Assembly (NCBI GenBank): GCA_963835375.1
Contig: CAWIGB010000006.1
Span: 62,001 to 126,000 of the forward strand
Source of the DNA: Salinisphaera sp963835375
Lineage (GTDB): Bacteria; Pseudomonadota; Gammaproteobacteria; Nevskiales; Salinisphaeraceae
Length of the DNA: 64,000 nt
Direction of reading: 5' to 3'
Shown here piece after piece: positions 8,578 through 17,942 of this stretch (its first letter is position 1; each line of letters begins with the position of its first letter). Below the pieces are notes generated by a model. It saw only the letters and a list, made by a program, of their open reading frames with translations, ran no database searches and was not told where the DNA came from. The position numbers were made by a program, and so were the translations under genes.

Positions 8578-9775
8578 TCACCGCCCGCGTAACAACATCA
8601 CCAAAAGCCCGAACGCGACAAGCTGGGTCGCGACGACGAACGCGATCACGGCCACCCACGACACGCCGTAGAGCGCGCCGATGATCGTCGAGCCGGCGAG
8701 CCAGGCCATACCATAGGCCGCCGTGAACACGCCGTAAGCCGTGCCTCGCCGCGCGGCCGGTACCAGATCGGCCACGGCGGCGCGGAGTATGGATTCATGG
8801 ATGCCCATGGCCGCGCCCCAGAGCCCCGCGCCGACCCACACCGCGATAGCGGAGTCGGTGAGTGCGAACATCGGAACCAGCGCAGTCAGGGGCAGCGCGG
8901 TCACCAGAGCGCGCAGACCAATACGGTCGTACAACCAGCCGGAGCCGAGCGCCACCAGGGCCGCCGCCGCCATGGCCACGGCGTAGGTGACCGGGATCAG
9001 GGCCGGTGCGATCACCCCGGCCACTTGGTCGTGATAAGCCAGCACGGCAAAGGTCGAAAAACCGAGCATCGCTGTGGCCGTGAATGCGGTATACAGCCAG
9101 AAGGTGGGCGACAGGCGACGTGCGCCGGATGGCGTCGTAGCCGTATCGCCGCCGGCCTGGTGTGCGCTAGTCATACTCCGCGGGCACGGGGACGCGGCGG
9201 CGCAGCCAGAGCAGTGTAAGCAGGGCAAGAATACCCGGCACCGCGAGCACGGCAAAGCTCGCGCGATAGCCGGATAACAGGATCATGCCGGCGACCAGCA
9301 GCGGCCCGATAAACGCGCCCGACTGATCCATCGCTTCGTGCACGGCAAATGCCATGCCGCGTCCGAACGACGCATGGCTCGCCGCGGCGAGCATGGTATC
9401 GCGCGCCGGCGTCCGTACCGCTTTGCCGAAACGCTCACCGACGATCAACGTGCTTGCCTGGGCCAATGTGGACGCGAGCGCCAGTACGGGTACCGCGATG
9501 ATGGTGATCGCATAGCCGGCGATGGAAAGCATCCAGTAGCGTTGTGTGCGGTCCGATAACGGGCCACTCGCCAGACGAAAGACCAAAGCGACGGCTTCGC
9601 CTAGCCCCGTAACCAGGCCAACGGTCATCGCCGAGGCGCCGAACGTGGCCAGGTACGGCCCGGTCACGCTGCGCGCGCCTTCGTAGACCATGTCCGCGAG
9701 CATGCTGACCACGCCGAAGGCCAGCACGAACTGGCGGGCGGTCAAGCGGTTGCGGCGTTCGCTAGCGGCGTTCAT
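8578..9775 (-). CDS. MFS transporter, frameshifted at the central loop
   Basis: Reconstructed major facilitator protein of about 400 residues. The first half (9775 to about 9170) carries six hydrophobic segments and the motif GPLSDRTQRYWML (loop 2-3). The second half (about 9175-8578) carries the other six, with GSGWLYDRIGLRALV in the repeat position. A +1 shift near 9170 separates them. A second ATG overlaps the first stop (ATGACTAG), but with only about 1 nt after a GGAG it would be poorly initiated, so one frameshifted gene is preferred over two half-transporters. ATG 9775 is preceded by AAGGAA. Substrate unknown; it lies at the end of the efflux block. Confidence 0.72.
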
Positions 9776-9829
9776 CACGATCGATTCCTTATGGATACAC
9801 GGGCCGCGTCTGGCTACCGGCGTTGATAC

Positions 9830-10831
9830 TCACGAGCCAATTTCGATCCGCGTTGAATGCAGCGTCGGCAAATGATCGGCCAGCGCCTGGCGCACGGCCT
9901 CGACGATACGATCGGCCTCGGCCACCGGCAGCGCCGCATCAAGCCGGATCTTCAGCTCGACCGCAAGCTCGTGCCCCAGCCAGCGCGCGCGCACGTCCTC
10001 CACGCCCTGCACGTGGCCGACATGCCCCGCCGCGTGGTGGATTTCGTCGATCAAACGCGGTTCCACGCCGTCCAGCAGGCGTGTGAACACGGCACGCGCC
10101 GATTGCCAGACGATACCGAAGATGGCGAGGGTGATGAGCAGGCCGATGACGGGATCGGCCAGCGGGAAGCCCAGCCAGACTCCGGCCGCGCCGATCACCA
10201 CCGCCAGGCTCGTCAGCCCGTCGGTCCGTGCATGATAGCCATCGGCAATCAACGCGGCGCTGTTCATCTGGCGGCCGACGCGGATACGGAACACCGCCAC
10301 GATCTCGTTGCCGGCAAAGCCGAGTACGCCGGCCAGCGCCACCCAGCCGAGCTGCGCGATCGGCTGCGGATGAACAAAACGGTGGATCGCCTCGTAGCCG
10401 GCGACCAGCGCGCTGAACAGAATGATCAGCACCACCACGACACCGGCCAGATCCTCGACCCGGCCATAGCCGTAGCTGAAGCGCCGCGTGGTGGGCCAGC
10501 GGGCCAGGCGGAAGGCGACCCACAGCGGGATCGCCGTGGCCGCATCGCCGACGTTGTGAATGGTGTCGGCCAACAGCGCCACGCTGCCCGACCAGAGCGC
10601 GATCAATAGTTGACCGACGGCCGTGACGGCCAGAATGACGAACGACCATTTGATCGCCCAGATCCCGCGTTCGGTCGCGGCGAGGCTCGGATCGACCACG
10701 CCGTGGGTATGACCATGGCCCGACCCGTCATGCTCATGATGGCCATGCCCGGGGTGGTGATCGTGCGCCCCATTGTCGCCCGCGCCGAAGCCGAACCACT
10801 CGAGCACTTTACGGGCCCCGGGCTTGGTCAT
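9830..10831 (-). CDS. DmeF-like cation diffusion facilitator (Co/Ni/Zn efflux)
   Basis: 333 residues. The N-terminal cytoplasmic tail is His-rich (HDHHPGHGHHEHDGSGHGHTHG), typical of DmeF-type CDF exporters. TM2 carries the metal motif HNVGD (HxxxD) within LLADTIHNVGDA, and TM5 carries HARTD (HxxxD), so the transport site is complete. A soluble C-terminal domain follows. Its ATG overlaps the stop of the upstream RcnR-like repressor by 4 nt, so the two are translationally coupled. By analogy with dmeRF operons it exports cobalt/nickel using proton exchange at the inner membrane; the metal is inferred. Confidence 0.88.
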   Translation of the reverse strand: MTKPGARKVLEWFGFGAGDNGAHDHHPGHGHHEHDGSGHGHTHGVVDPSLAATERGIWAIKWSFVILAVTAVGQLLIALWSGSVALLADTIHNVGDAATAIPLWVAFRLARWPTTRRFSYGYGRVEDLAGVVVVLIILFSALVAGYEAIHRFVHPQPIAQLGWVALAGVLGFAGNEIVAVFRIRVGRQMNSAALIADGYHARTDGLTSLAVVIGAAGVWLGFPLADPVIGLLITLAIFGIVWQSARAVFTRLLDGVEPRLIDEIHHAAGHVGHVQGVEDVRARWLGHELAVELKIRLDAALPVAEADRIVEAVRQALADHLPTLHSTRIEIGS

Positions 10832-11100
10832 AGATATTTCGTGATCGACTTGAACTCATCCATCAGCACGCGTGCCTGCGCGCGATCCTTTTCGAACAGC
10901 TCGATATCGAAGCAATGATCGACATGATCGTGCACCAGCGTTCGTTTGGCGTTGATGATCGCGTTCTCCACGGCGCTCAGTTGCTGGGCGATCTCCAGAC
11001 ACCCCTGCTCTTCCTCGAGCATTTTCACGACGCGCCCCAGATGACCCTGCGCGCGTTTCAGACGGTTGATGATCTGCGGGTGGGATTCGTGCTTGCTCAT
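10828..11100 (-). CDS. RcnR/CsoR-family metal-sensing repressor (DmeR-like)
   Basis: About 90 residues, all-helical DUF156 family. With Met at 11100, the likely metal ligands are Cys34 (EEEQGCLE), His59 and His62/Cys63 (VHDHVDHCFD), plus N-terminal histidines (MSKHESH). That pattern is closer to RcnR/DmeR (Co/Ni) than to copper CsoR. AGGAT lies about 6-9 nt before this ATG; an in-frame ATG two codons upstream is less well placed. It is coupled by overlap to the CDF gene. It probably represses its own operon through the G-rich operator just upstream. Confidence 0.88.
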   Translation of the reverse strand: MSKHESHPQIINRLKRAQGHLGRVVKMLEEEQGCLEIAQQLSAVENAIINAKRTLVHDHVDHCFDIELFEKDRAQARVLMDEFKSITKYL

Positions 11101-11106
11101 GTGCAT

Positions 11107-11121
11107 ATCCTATCCCCCTGG
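11107..11121 (-). promoter_or_regulatory. G-tract operator candidate for the RcnR-like repressor
   Basis: On the minus strand the sequence immediately before the repressor start reads CCAGGGGGATAGGAT. A G-tract flanked by ATA/AT is the recognition feature of RcnR and DmeR class repressors. It overlaps the ribosome-binding site, so binding would block initiation. Assigned by pattern and position only. Confidence 0.45.
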
Positions 11122-11187
11122 ATGGGATGGTGACAAAATTCTGAACAGGTTCCTGGGCCCACGTGGCCCGCTTCGGCCTGTCGCTTT

Positions 11188-11361
11188 TCAGAGCCTGTTC
11201 CATATGGCGCGACGCGGTCTCTCGATGAAATGCTGGAACTGCCTGCCGAATTCGTACACGCCAAAGCCCCAGACCGCTCCCCATGTGGCACAGGCCGGCC
11301 GCAGCAGTATCAACGACAAGCCCGCAAACCAGGGCACAAGGTTCCGCTCACCTGAACACAC
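11188..11361 (-). CDS. Possible 57-residue membrane peptide directly after the RND pump gene
   Basis: GTG 11361 follows the RND stop codon (TAG 11362-11364) with no gap; an alternative GTG is eight codons in, preceded by GAGCGGAA. The product has one hydrophobic stretch, LVPWFAGLSLILLRPACATW and onward through WGAVWGFGVYEF, then a basic tail ending ERPRRAIWNRL. It resembles a one- or two-pass small inner-membrane protein and recalls the way AcrZ-type peptides accompany RND pumps, although no sequence similarity to AcrZ is claimed. I do not recognise a family. Position and composition are the only evidence. Confidence 0.4.
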   Translation of the reverse strand: MCSGERNLVPWFAGLSLILLRPACATWGAVWGFGVYEFGRQFQHFIERPRRAIWNRL

Positions 11362-14300
11362 CTAATGCCCACTCGATTGCTTCTGTCGTCGAGCCAGGTA
11401 AAGCGCCGGGATCAGATTGGTCGTCAGCAACGCGCTCCAGATCATGCCACCGAGAATCACGATGGCCAGGCCTTGCTCAGGTGCGGCGCCCTGGCCCCAG
11501 CCGAGCGCGGTCGGCAGCATGCCGAGCACAGCGGTCAGCGTGGTCAATACAATCGGGCGAAAACGTACATGCACGGCTTCGCGGACCGCGTCTTCGACCG
11601 GCAGCCCTTCGGCCTCGTTACGGCGTACACGAAACAGCAATACGATGCCGTGGTTCAGGCTCAGGCCGACCAGGGCAAGAAAAGCGACCAGCCCCGTCGC
11701 GTTCAGGCCCACGCCACTCAGCGTCAGCGCGATGGCGCCGCCGGTGAAGGCCAACGGAATCTGCAGCAGCAACAGGCCCGGCGCCAGCAAACCATCGAAC
11801 TGGATGATCAGGATGCCGACCATCAGCACGAACGCAGCAATGGCGGCTATACCAATGCCGATTGCGGTATGGATCAGTTCGGGATACAGGCCGCCGAAAC
11901 CCATGCGATAGCCGGGCGGCAGGTGTAGGCCATGGATCGCTTGCTTGGCATCGGCTATCGCGCCCCCCAGCGAACCGACGGGCGTGGCATAAATATCCAG
12001 CGCCCGGGCGCCGTCGATATGGCGCAGCTGATTGGGCGTATTCACGAGTTTGAGTTGGGCCAGCTGGCCCAGGGTCGTCCATCCCCGGGTATGAATCGGC
12101 AGCTGACGCAGCGCGGGTAAAGACAGATCCGGCGCTTGTGCCAGACGAACATACAGATCCAGCGGGCACGTTGCCCTGCGGGACCCGGGCCACGACGTCA
12201 CCCGCCAGCAACGGGTCGATCTGCTGATAGAGCCCGGCCGGCGTCAGCCCGTAGGCGGCCATCGCGGCCTGCTTCGGCAACAGCTGCAATTGCGTGATCG
12301 GATAGCCGTCGTTGTTGAAGATATCGGTGAGCGCGGACACATGGCGCAAGCGCCCCGCGATTTTTTCCGAGAGCGTACGCAGGGTATTGATATCGTGGCC
12401 AAACAGCCGGATGACAAACGGCTGGGGCAGCCCCGACAAACTCTCGCCCAGGCGTTCCAGCGTCGGCGTACCGATCGCCATCTGCACGCCGGTGGTCCGG
12501 CCCTCCTTGAGCAGGCGCTGGCCGATCCGGTTGAGGCTGTTCACGCCAATACCGGGCTTGAGCACGATCTGGATCTCGCCGGCATAGGCGGGCTCGGTAT
12601 AGGCCGTGGCCGAGGCCGAACCAATGCGTGCAAAGGTATGCGCCACGGCCGGATCGGCACGCAGCTTCTGCGTGAGACGATCCACCGTGGACTCGGTCTG
12701 CTCGCAGCGCGGTGCCGGGGGGCAGCGTGAAGCTCGCCAGCATCACCCCTTCGTTGGGCAGCGGCAGAAAATTGACCGACACCAGCGCCAGCCCCGCCAC
12801 ACTCGCCAGCAATAGCGCCACGCACAGCGACAGGCTCCAGCGCGGATAGCGCAGAACCACGCCGAACAGCCGTTCATTGCGACCGCGCAGCCGATCGAGC
12901 GCCCGCGCCCCGGCCGTGGGCCGCGCTCGCGGCCGGGCGCGCATGAAGCCCAGGCCGAGCGGGATAAGGGTCAACGAAATGAACAGCGACGCCAGAATGG
13001 CCAGCGTCATGGCCAGCGCGAACGGGATGAAGAACAACCCGGCCAGCCCGCCGACAAACAGCAGCGGCACGAATACCGACACCGTGGTCAGGCTGCCGCT
13101 GACATCGGGGCTGACGATATCCGCCAGGCCACGACGAATACCCGGCCAGCGTTCATCGCCGGCTTCCCAGCGGTGATAGATGGCCTCCAGCACAATGATG
13201 GCATCATCGGCCAGCAGGCCCACCGCGACCGACAACGCGCCCAGCGTCATCAGATTCAGGCTCTCGCCGAACGCGTAGAGCCCGGCGATGCCAAGCAGTA
13301 TGGACATCGGAATACTGAGCGCCAGCGCCCAGATGCCACGGCCCGCGCCCAGCACCCAGAACAGAACGCCCACCGCCAGCAGCGCGCCGATCAGCAGATT
13401 CCGCCCCAGATCCGAGCCGATCAGCTGTACCAGATGGCCCTGGCTGTAGGTTCGCACCCAGTGCACGCCATTGGGCAACTGATTCCGCGTTTGTTTGAGT
13501 GCGGCCTGTACAGCGCGGGTCACCGGCAGCGTCGAGGCGCCGGGTTGCTTGAACACCGTCACCGCGATACTCGCGCGCCCATCCAGTTGCACGGCGTTCT
13601 GGGTCGGTACCGGGGCGCGCACGACACGCGCCAGATCATGCAAGGCGATCGGGCCGGATCGACTTGGAACCGGAATCTGTGCCAGGTCCGACGCCTTGGT
13701 CGGCAGACTGCGGGCCTCGATCAGCACGTGCTGGTGGCCTTGATGGATGAAGCCGCCGGAACGCAGCAAGACGTGTTGTTTCAGCGCCGAGGTGAGCGCC
13801 GTGACCGGCACGCCGTAGCGGTGCAGCGCGGCCAGATCGGGCTGGACCCAAAGCGCCTCGTCGCCGCTGCCGTACACCTCGACGCGCTGTACGCCCGGCA
13901 ATGCGCGCAGCGCTGGCTCGATCGTCGCTCGCACGGCCCGTTGCACCGCGACCGGCGCCACGCCGGCCGGGATATGCGCGGTATAGTCCGCCACCTCGTT
14001 GATGGCATTGCCCATGATCTCGGCGTAGGGCTGAGCGGCTGCCGGTAGATCGCCACGGGCCCGATCGATCGCACTGTTGACCGCCTGCAGATCCTGTTGC
14101 GCGTTACTGCCGCGGGTAAAGCGCACGTTGGTCTGTACGCTGCCGTGGCCCATGGTCGAACGCACGGTCACGAGATTCGGAAGCGCCAGAATCTGGCCCT
14201 CGATCGGCCGCGTGATGCGGGTTTCCAGTTCCTCGGCCGTCGCCCCCGCATCGTGGGTGATGACACTGATCTGCGGGTAGTTGAAGCGCGGCAGCACTTC

Positions 14301-14405
14301 CACCGGGATATGCAGCCAAGCATAGATACCGTAGGCGATCAGCGCGCCGTAGATCAGCAGCCACGGCAACGGGCGGGCGAACACGCGCCGCAGTTGTTCA
14401 GACAT
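11362..14405 (-). CDS. RND efflux transporter permease subunit (two frameshifts)
   Basis: About 1014 residues when reconstructed. An N-terminal TM and periplasmic porter domain (VEVLPRFNYPQISVITH, GATAEELETRITRPIE) are followed by TM segments with GLLADDAIIVLEAI (TM4) and VGGLAGLFFIPFALAMT. The second half runs NFLPLPNEGVMLASFTLPPG to the C-terminal TM bundle LALVGLSLNHGIVLLFRVRRNEAE. The frame shifts by +1 near 12700 and again near 12165, with coding sense continuous across both. TM4 has paired Asp like other proton-driven RND pumps but is not the classic CzcA/CusA VDGAVV motif, so metal versus drug substrate is open. ATG 14405 sits 10 nt after the adaptor gene. Confidence 0.85.
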
Positions 14406-14415
14406 CGCCACGGCG

Positions 14416-15468
14416 TCAGTCCGGCGGCTGGAAGTTCTGCGAGAAATCGCGATGGAACTTGAGATAGGCGTCGTCGACGACGATCTCGGCGCCGGCGGAA
14501 AGACCATGCGTGATCAAGGTATCCTGACCACGGCTGGCACCGAGCGTCACGCGCTGTCGCCGATCCCCCTGGCCGGTATGCACCAATACCCACCACTGGC
14601 TGCGATCCAGAATGAGCGCCCGCGTCGGGACCGCGACCGCACGCTGCTGGGCGCCTTTCAGCACGACCGTTCCCGCTTCGCCGCTGATCCAATTGACGTT
14701 TTTCGCACGCGAGCGCAAACCCACCGGCCGGCCGCCATCCGAGCCGGCCACAGCGAGGATGTGCGCCACCCGGACGGGGATCGGCTGGCCGCCGTCGGCC
14801 GGCATGAAGCGCCCCTGCATACCGACATGAACGGCAGCGGCTCGAGCGCCGTAATACATGGCCTTCAGCCACAGGCCATCGGCCGGTTGGACCGTCAGTA
14901 CCGTCTGGCCGGCAGTGACACGTTCGCCGTTGGCGACTGCAACGGCCGTCACCGTTCCGGTTGCCGGCGCCCGTAGCACGGCGTTTTGTCGAGCGGCCTG
15001 CAACGCCGCCTTGGCGGCGGAAAGCTGTGCCTTGGCCTGCCCGAATGCGGCCTGGGCGTTATACAGGTCTTCGCGGGTGCTCAGGTGGGCGGCCTGTTTT
15101 TTCTGCGTGATCGCCAGGGTATGCCGAGCCGCCCCGCGTTTCGCCTCGGCGGCCGCCACGGCCGTTCGACGCTGTTCCAGCAGCGCCTGGATTTCCGGGC
15201 CCTGCAGTTTGCCGAGCAGCGCGCCGGCGGTGACGTTCTGGCCGGGCTCGATGTTCAAACCGGCAATCTGCCCGGTCTGCGCGGACCGCAGCCGGGCCCG
15301 CGCAATCGGCACGACCTCGGCATAGGCCGTCAGATCACGCGTGATCGTGCGCGGCTGTACGGCGACCGTACCCTGCGCGCTCCAGGCCGGCGCGCCGCAC
15401 AGCAGTAACGCCAAACCCAAAAGACAAGCCGTGCGAGAAATCACGAGGGAACGTGCATCCGTTGACAT
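14416..15468 (-). CDS. HlyD/MFP-type periplasmic adaptor of the RND pump
   Basis: About 350 residues starting at ATG 15468 with a signal peptide (CLLGLALLLCGAPAWSAQ). The lipoyl halves are visible: RSAQTGQIAGLNIEPGQNVTAG and VLRAPATGTVTAVAVANGERV. They bracket a coiled-coil hairpin of about 90 residues rich in Ala/Gln/Lys. A beta-barrel and membrane-proximal domain follow (PTRALILDRSQWWVLV). This protein would link the RND permease to an outer-membrane channel; no TolC-like gene is in the cluster, so a shared channel is implied. It lies between a CusR-like box and the permease gene. Confidence 0.87.
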   Translation of the reverse strand: MSTDARSLVISRTACLLGLALLLCGAPAWSAQGTVAVQPRTITRDLTAYAEVVPIARARLRSAQTGQIAGLNIEPGQNVTAGALLGKLQGPEIQALLEQRRTAVAAAEAKRGAARHTLAITQKKQAAHLSTREDLYNAQAAFGQAKAQLSAAKAALQAARQNAVLRAPATGTVTAVAVANGERVTAGQTVLTVQPADGLWLKAMYYGARAAAVHVGMQGRFMPADGGQPIPVRVAHILAVAGSDGGRPVGLRSRAKNVNWISGEAGTVVLKGAQQRAVAVPTRALILDRSQWWVLVHTGQGDRRQRVTLGASRGQDTLITHGLSAGAEIVVDDAYLKFHRDFSQNFQPPD

Positions 15469-15512
15469 GGCGCCCAGTCTGACGAGCTGACCTGTCATTC
15501 GCCTGACGCCGC

Positions 15513-15530
15513 CCTGACATTTCTGTCAGG
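15513..15530 (-). promoter_or_regulatory. CusR/CopR-like box upstream of the RND operon
   Basis: CCTGACATTTCTGTCAGG is a perfect inverted repeat with 7-bp arms and a 4-nt centre. The core TGACA-N4-TGTCA has exactly the spacing of the E. coli CusR box. It lies about 45 nt upstream of the adaptor start, between it and the two-component genes on the same strand. The likely ligand is the response regulator encoded at 17076-17756. A short terminator-like role is less likely because no T-run follows on either strand. Confidence 0.6.
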
Positions 15531-15668
15531 TTCGAACCGCCGACCCGTCACCCCGGCCAACCCGTACGATGAACGGCCACCGGTGGGCCTCCAAACGCCG
15601 GGGTCCAGAACAGGAGGCGATACGAGCCCTAAGCCATCACTGGTATCCGCCGATCGGCCAACCCGTCA

Positions 15669-17075
15669 TCAAACCGCCGGCCAGGTCAGCGACACAGTCG
15701 TGCCCTGCGCGAGATGGCTCTCAATCGATACGCGGCCGTTGTGCAGTTTCATGATCGAATCGACGATGGCCAGTCCAAGGCCGCTGCCCTGAACCGAATC
15801 CGTGCGCGACTCATCCGCGCGATAGAAGCGGTCGAACACCCGATGCAGATGCTCGGGCGCGATACCGCTGCCGTTGTCGATCACCCGAATGGCGGAGGTC
15901 TCACCCGGCACGACCTCCACAACGATCCGGCCGCCGGCCGGCGTATGCCGAATCGCGTTGGCCACCAGATTGGCCACGGCGCGGCGCAGCAAGTCGTCGT
16001 CGCCATGCGCCCGCGCGGCACCTCGTGCATGCAAGGCCACGCCCTGTTGTTCGGCCAGCGGCGCATAATATTCGACCACCGATGCCGCGATTTCATCGAG
16101 CGCGATGGCCTTGTGCGGGTGAGACGCCTGATTCTGCTCCGCGCGGGCCAGAAACAGCAGACTATCCACGATGCGTTCGAGGCGCAGCGTTTCCTCGAGC
16201 ATCGATTCGACGGTGTGACGGTAATCCTGCTCATGTCGGGTGCGCGACAAGGCGATTTCGGCCTCGTTGCGCAAATTGCCGAGCGGGGTGCGAAGCTCGT
16301 GGGCCACATCGGCCGAAAACTGGCGCAGCCGCTCGAACGAACGGGAAAGACGATCGAGCACATGATCCAGCGTGCCGGCCAACCCGCTGATCTCCTGCGG
16401 CCATGATTGCCGTCTGAGCGCGTCCCGATTCGGCTGCTCCACGGACAGATTCGACACAACACGACTCAGCGCCCGAATGGGGGCCAGCCCCTTTCGCGCC
16501 GCGGCAATGCTCAACAAAACCGCCAACAACGTGCCGACCGCCAATACAATGATCAGCATATCCCGATAGTCGGCCAGGACCGCCCGATCATGGGTGACGT
16601 TCATGGCAAGCTGGAGTATCACCGGCTGGCCAGTGGTCGCATCCGCACCGAGATCGATTGCGGCCAGCAGGTAATGTCCCCGCCGGTTGACCCGGCCGAT
16701 TCGCGGCCCGTTGGTGAACTGGCGATACGGTTGTGCCGCCGGAAAGTCTGCCCCGGGCAGATGCGCCGCCATGCCGGGCGTTTCCCCAAGCACTTTGTTC
16801 TGCGCGAGTAACAGACGGGCTTCGTAGTCGCGAAAACGCGTGGATTCGGTCTCGGTATGGATCTCCTTGACCAACCGCCGGGTCCGGTCGCCATCGTCGG
16901 CCAGATCGGCGTGCAGTTCATGCACCTTGGCGACCAGAAACTGGCTATCTTCGACATTGAAGCTGTGAACAAGATAAAAATAGAGGGCGACGCCGCAAAC
17001 CGACAACACGACCAGGGTCGAGAGCGCATACAACACGCTCAGTCGCAGCGTTATGGATCGCGGCACAGACAGCAT
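15669..17075 (-). CDS. Heavy-metal-type sensor histidine kinase (CusS/CopS-like)
   Basis: 468 residues. A TM helix at 9-35 (LRLSVLYALSTLVVLSVCGVALY), a periplasmic sensor loop of about 140 residues, a second TM near 180-200, HAMP, then the H-box FSADVAHELRTPLGNLR and the ATPase domain with NAIRHTPAGG (N), DNGSGIAPE (G1) and GSGLGLAIVDSI (G2). The loop has few His/Met residues, so direct Cu/Ag binding is not obvious. Its ATG directly abuts the response-regulator stop (TGA-ATG). It probably senses periplasmic metal or envelope stress and controls the adjacent RND pump. Confidence 0.88.
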   Translation of the reverse strand: MLSVPRSITLRLSVLYALSTLVVLSVCGVALYFYLVHSFNVEDSQFLVAKVHELHADLADDGDRTRRLVKEIHTETESTRFRDYEARLLLAQNKVLGETPGMAAHLPGADFPAAQPYRQFTNGPRIGRVNRRGHYLLAAIDLGADATTGQPVILQLAMNVTHDRAVLADYRDMLIIVLAVGTLLAVLLSIAAARKGLAPIRALSRVVSNLSVEQPNRDALRRQSWPQEISGLAGTLDHVLDRLSRSFERLRQFSADVAHELRTPLGNLRNEAEIALSRTRHEQDYRHTVESMLEETLRLERIVDSLLFLARAEQNQASHPHKAIALDEIAASVVEYYAPLAEQQGVALHARGAARAHGDDDLLRRAVANLVANAIRHTPAGGRIVVEVVPGETSAIRVIDNGSGIAPEHLHRVFDRFYRADESRTDSVQGSGLGLAIVDSIMKLHNGRVSIESHLAQGTTVSLTWPAV

Positions 17076-17756
17076 TCAGTGCCGCAACTCAAGCAGGTAC
17101 CCCACGCCGCGCACGGTATGGATCAAACGATCCGGGAACGGAACATCCACTTTGGACCGAAGACGCGCCACCGCAACATCGATCACATTCATGTCGAGAT
17201 CACTGCCGAAATTCATATCCCAGATCTTTTCGGCGATCACGGCTCGGCTGACCACCTGACCGGCCCGCCCTGCGAGCAGGGCCAGCAGCGAAAACTCTTT
17301 CGGCGTCAGATGCAACGCCCGGTCGGCACGGGCCGCATGCCGGCGTATCAGGTCGACCACCAGGTCGCCGATGACGAAACGCTCCGGCTTGATCTGGTCG
17401 CCGCGCCGCGCAATGGCACGCAGCCGTGCCACGAGTTCGCTGAAGGCAAAGGGTTTGACCAGATAGTCGTCGGCGCCCAGATCCAGACCGCGGACCCGGT
17501 CCGATACCTCGTCGCGCGCGGTCAGCAACAACACCGGCAGATGGTCATTCGCATCGCGCAACGCCGAGAGCACGGACCAGCCATCGCGACGCGGCAGCAT
17601 CAAATCCAGAATGGCCGCGTCGTATTCCTCACTGAACAGCCATTCCAGCGCTTGTTCCCCGTCCGCGGCAAGATCCACCACATGCCCGGCTTCGAACAGC
17701 CCCATCTGCAGGAGGTGTCCCGTCTTGGCATCGTCTTCAGCGATGAGTATGCGCAT
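17076..17756 (-). CDS. OmpR-family response regulator (CusR/CopR-like)
   Basis: 226 residues from ATG 17756 (MRILIAEDDAKTG). The receiver domain has acidic pocket EDD, phospho-acceptor Asp in AAILDLMLPRRDG, Thr in LLLTARD and Lys in DYLVKPF. The winged-helix DNA-binding domain has LTPKEFSLLALLAGRAGQVVSR and RLRSKVD. The pattern matches heavy-metal response regulators. It is the first gene of the minus-strand RR-HK-adaptor-RND run; the TGACA-N4-TGTCA site upstream of the adaptor is its probable target. Confidence 0.9.
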   Translation of the reverse strand: MRILIAEDDAKTGHLLQMGLFEAGHVVDLAADGEQALEWLFSEEYDAAILDLMLPRRDGWSVLSALRDANDHLPVLLLTARDEVSDRVRGLDLGADDYLVKPFAFSELVARLRAIARRGDQIKPERFVIGDLVVDLIRRHAARADRALHLTPKEFSLLALLAGRAGQVVSRAVIAEKIWDMNFGSDLDMNVIDVAVARLRSKVDVPFPDRLIHTVRGVGYLLELRH

Positions 17757-17859
17757 GTGTCGTTCACTGCGATCGATTGCCAAACACTACGCGACGCGGA
17801 GCCAAGCCTGACACTATGCGGAATTTGAGATGGCCATGCGAGTCGCCCGTAACATCAAA

Positions 17860-17919
17860 TTCATGGCGCGGTTTCGACGCGTTTTCGCGCCATGTGGCGC
17901 CACACGAAACGGCAACAGG
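17860..17919 (-). repeat. Degenerate end of the MITE family (copy 3)
   Basis: ACGAAACGGCAACAGG at 17904-17919 matches the right terminus of the MITE at 2646-2913 (15 of 16 bases). A TGGCGCC stretch just inside it resembles that element's GGCGCGG. No partner terminus was found, so this is a solo or decayed end in the gap between the response regulator and the short CDF gene. The left boundary is approximate. Confidence 0.45.
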
Positions 17920-17942
17920 TCGTAGCCCCGAAATATTCCGGG

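Noticed and set aside
9167..9255. Two separate half-size MFS genes with an ATGA-type overlap
   Set aside because: The two halves together form one standard 12-TM protein and the second ATG has only about 1 nt after a GGAG, so one frameshifted gene is simpler.
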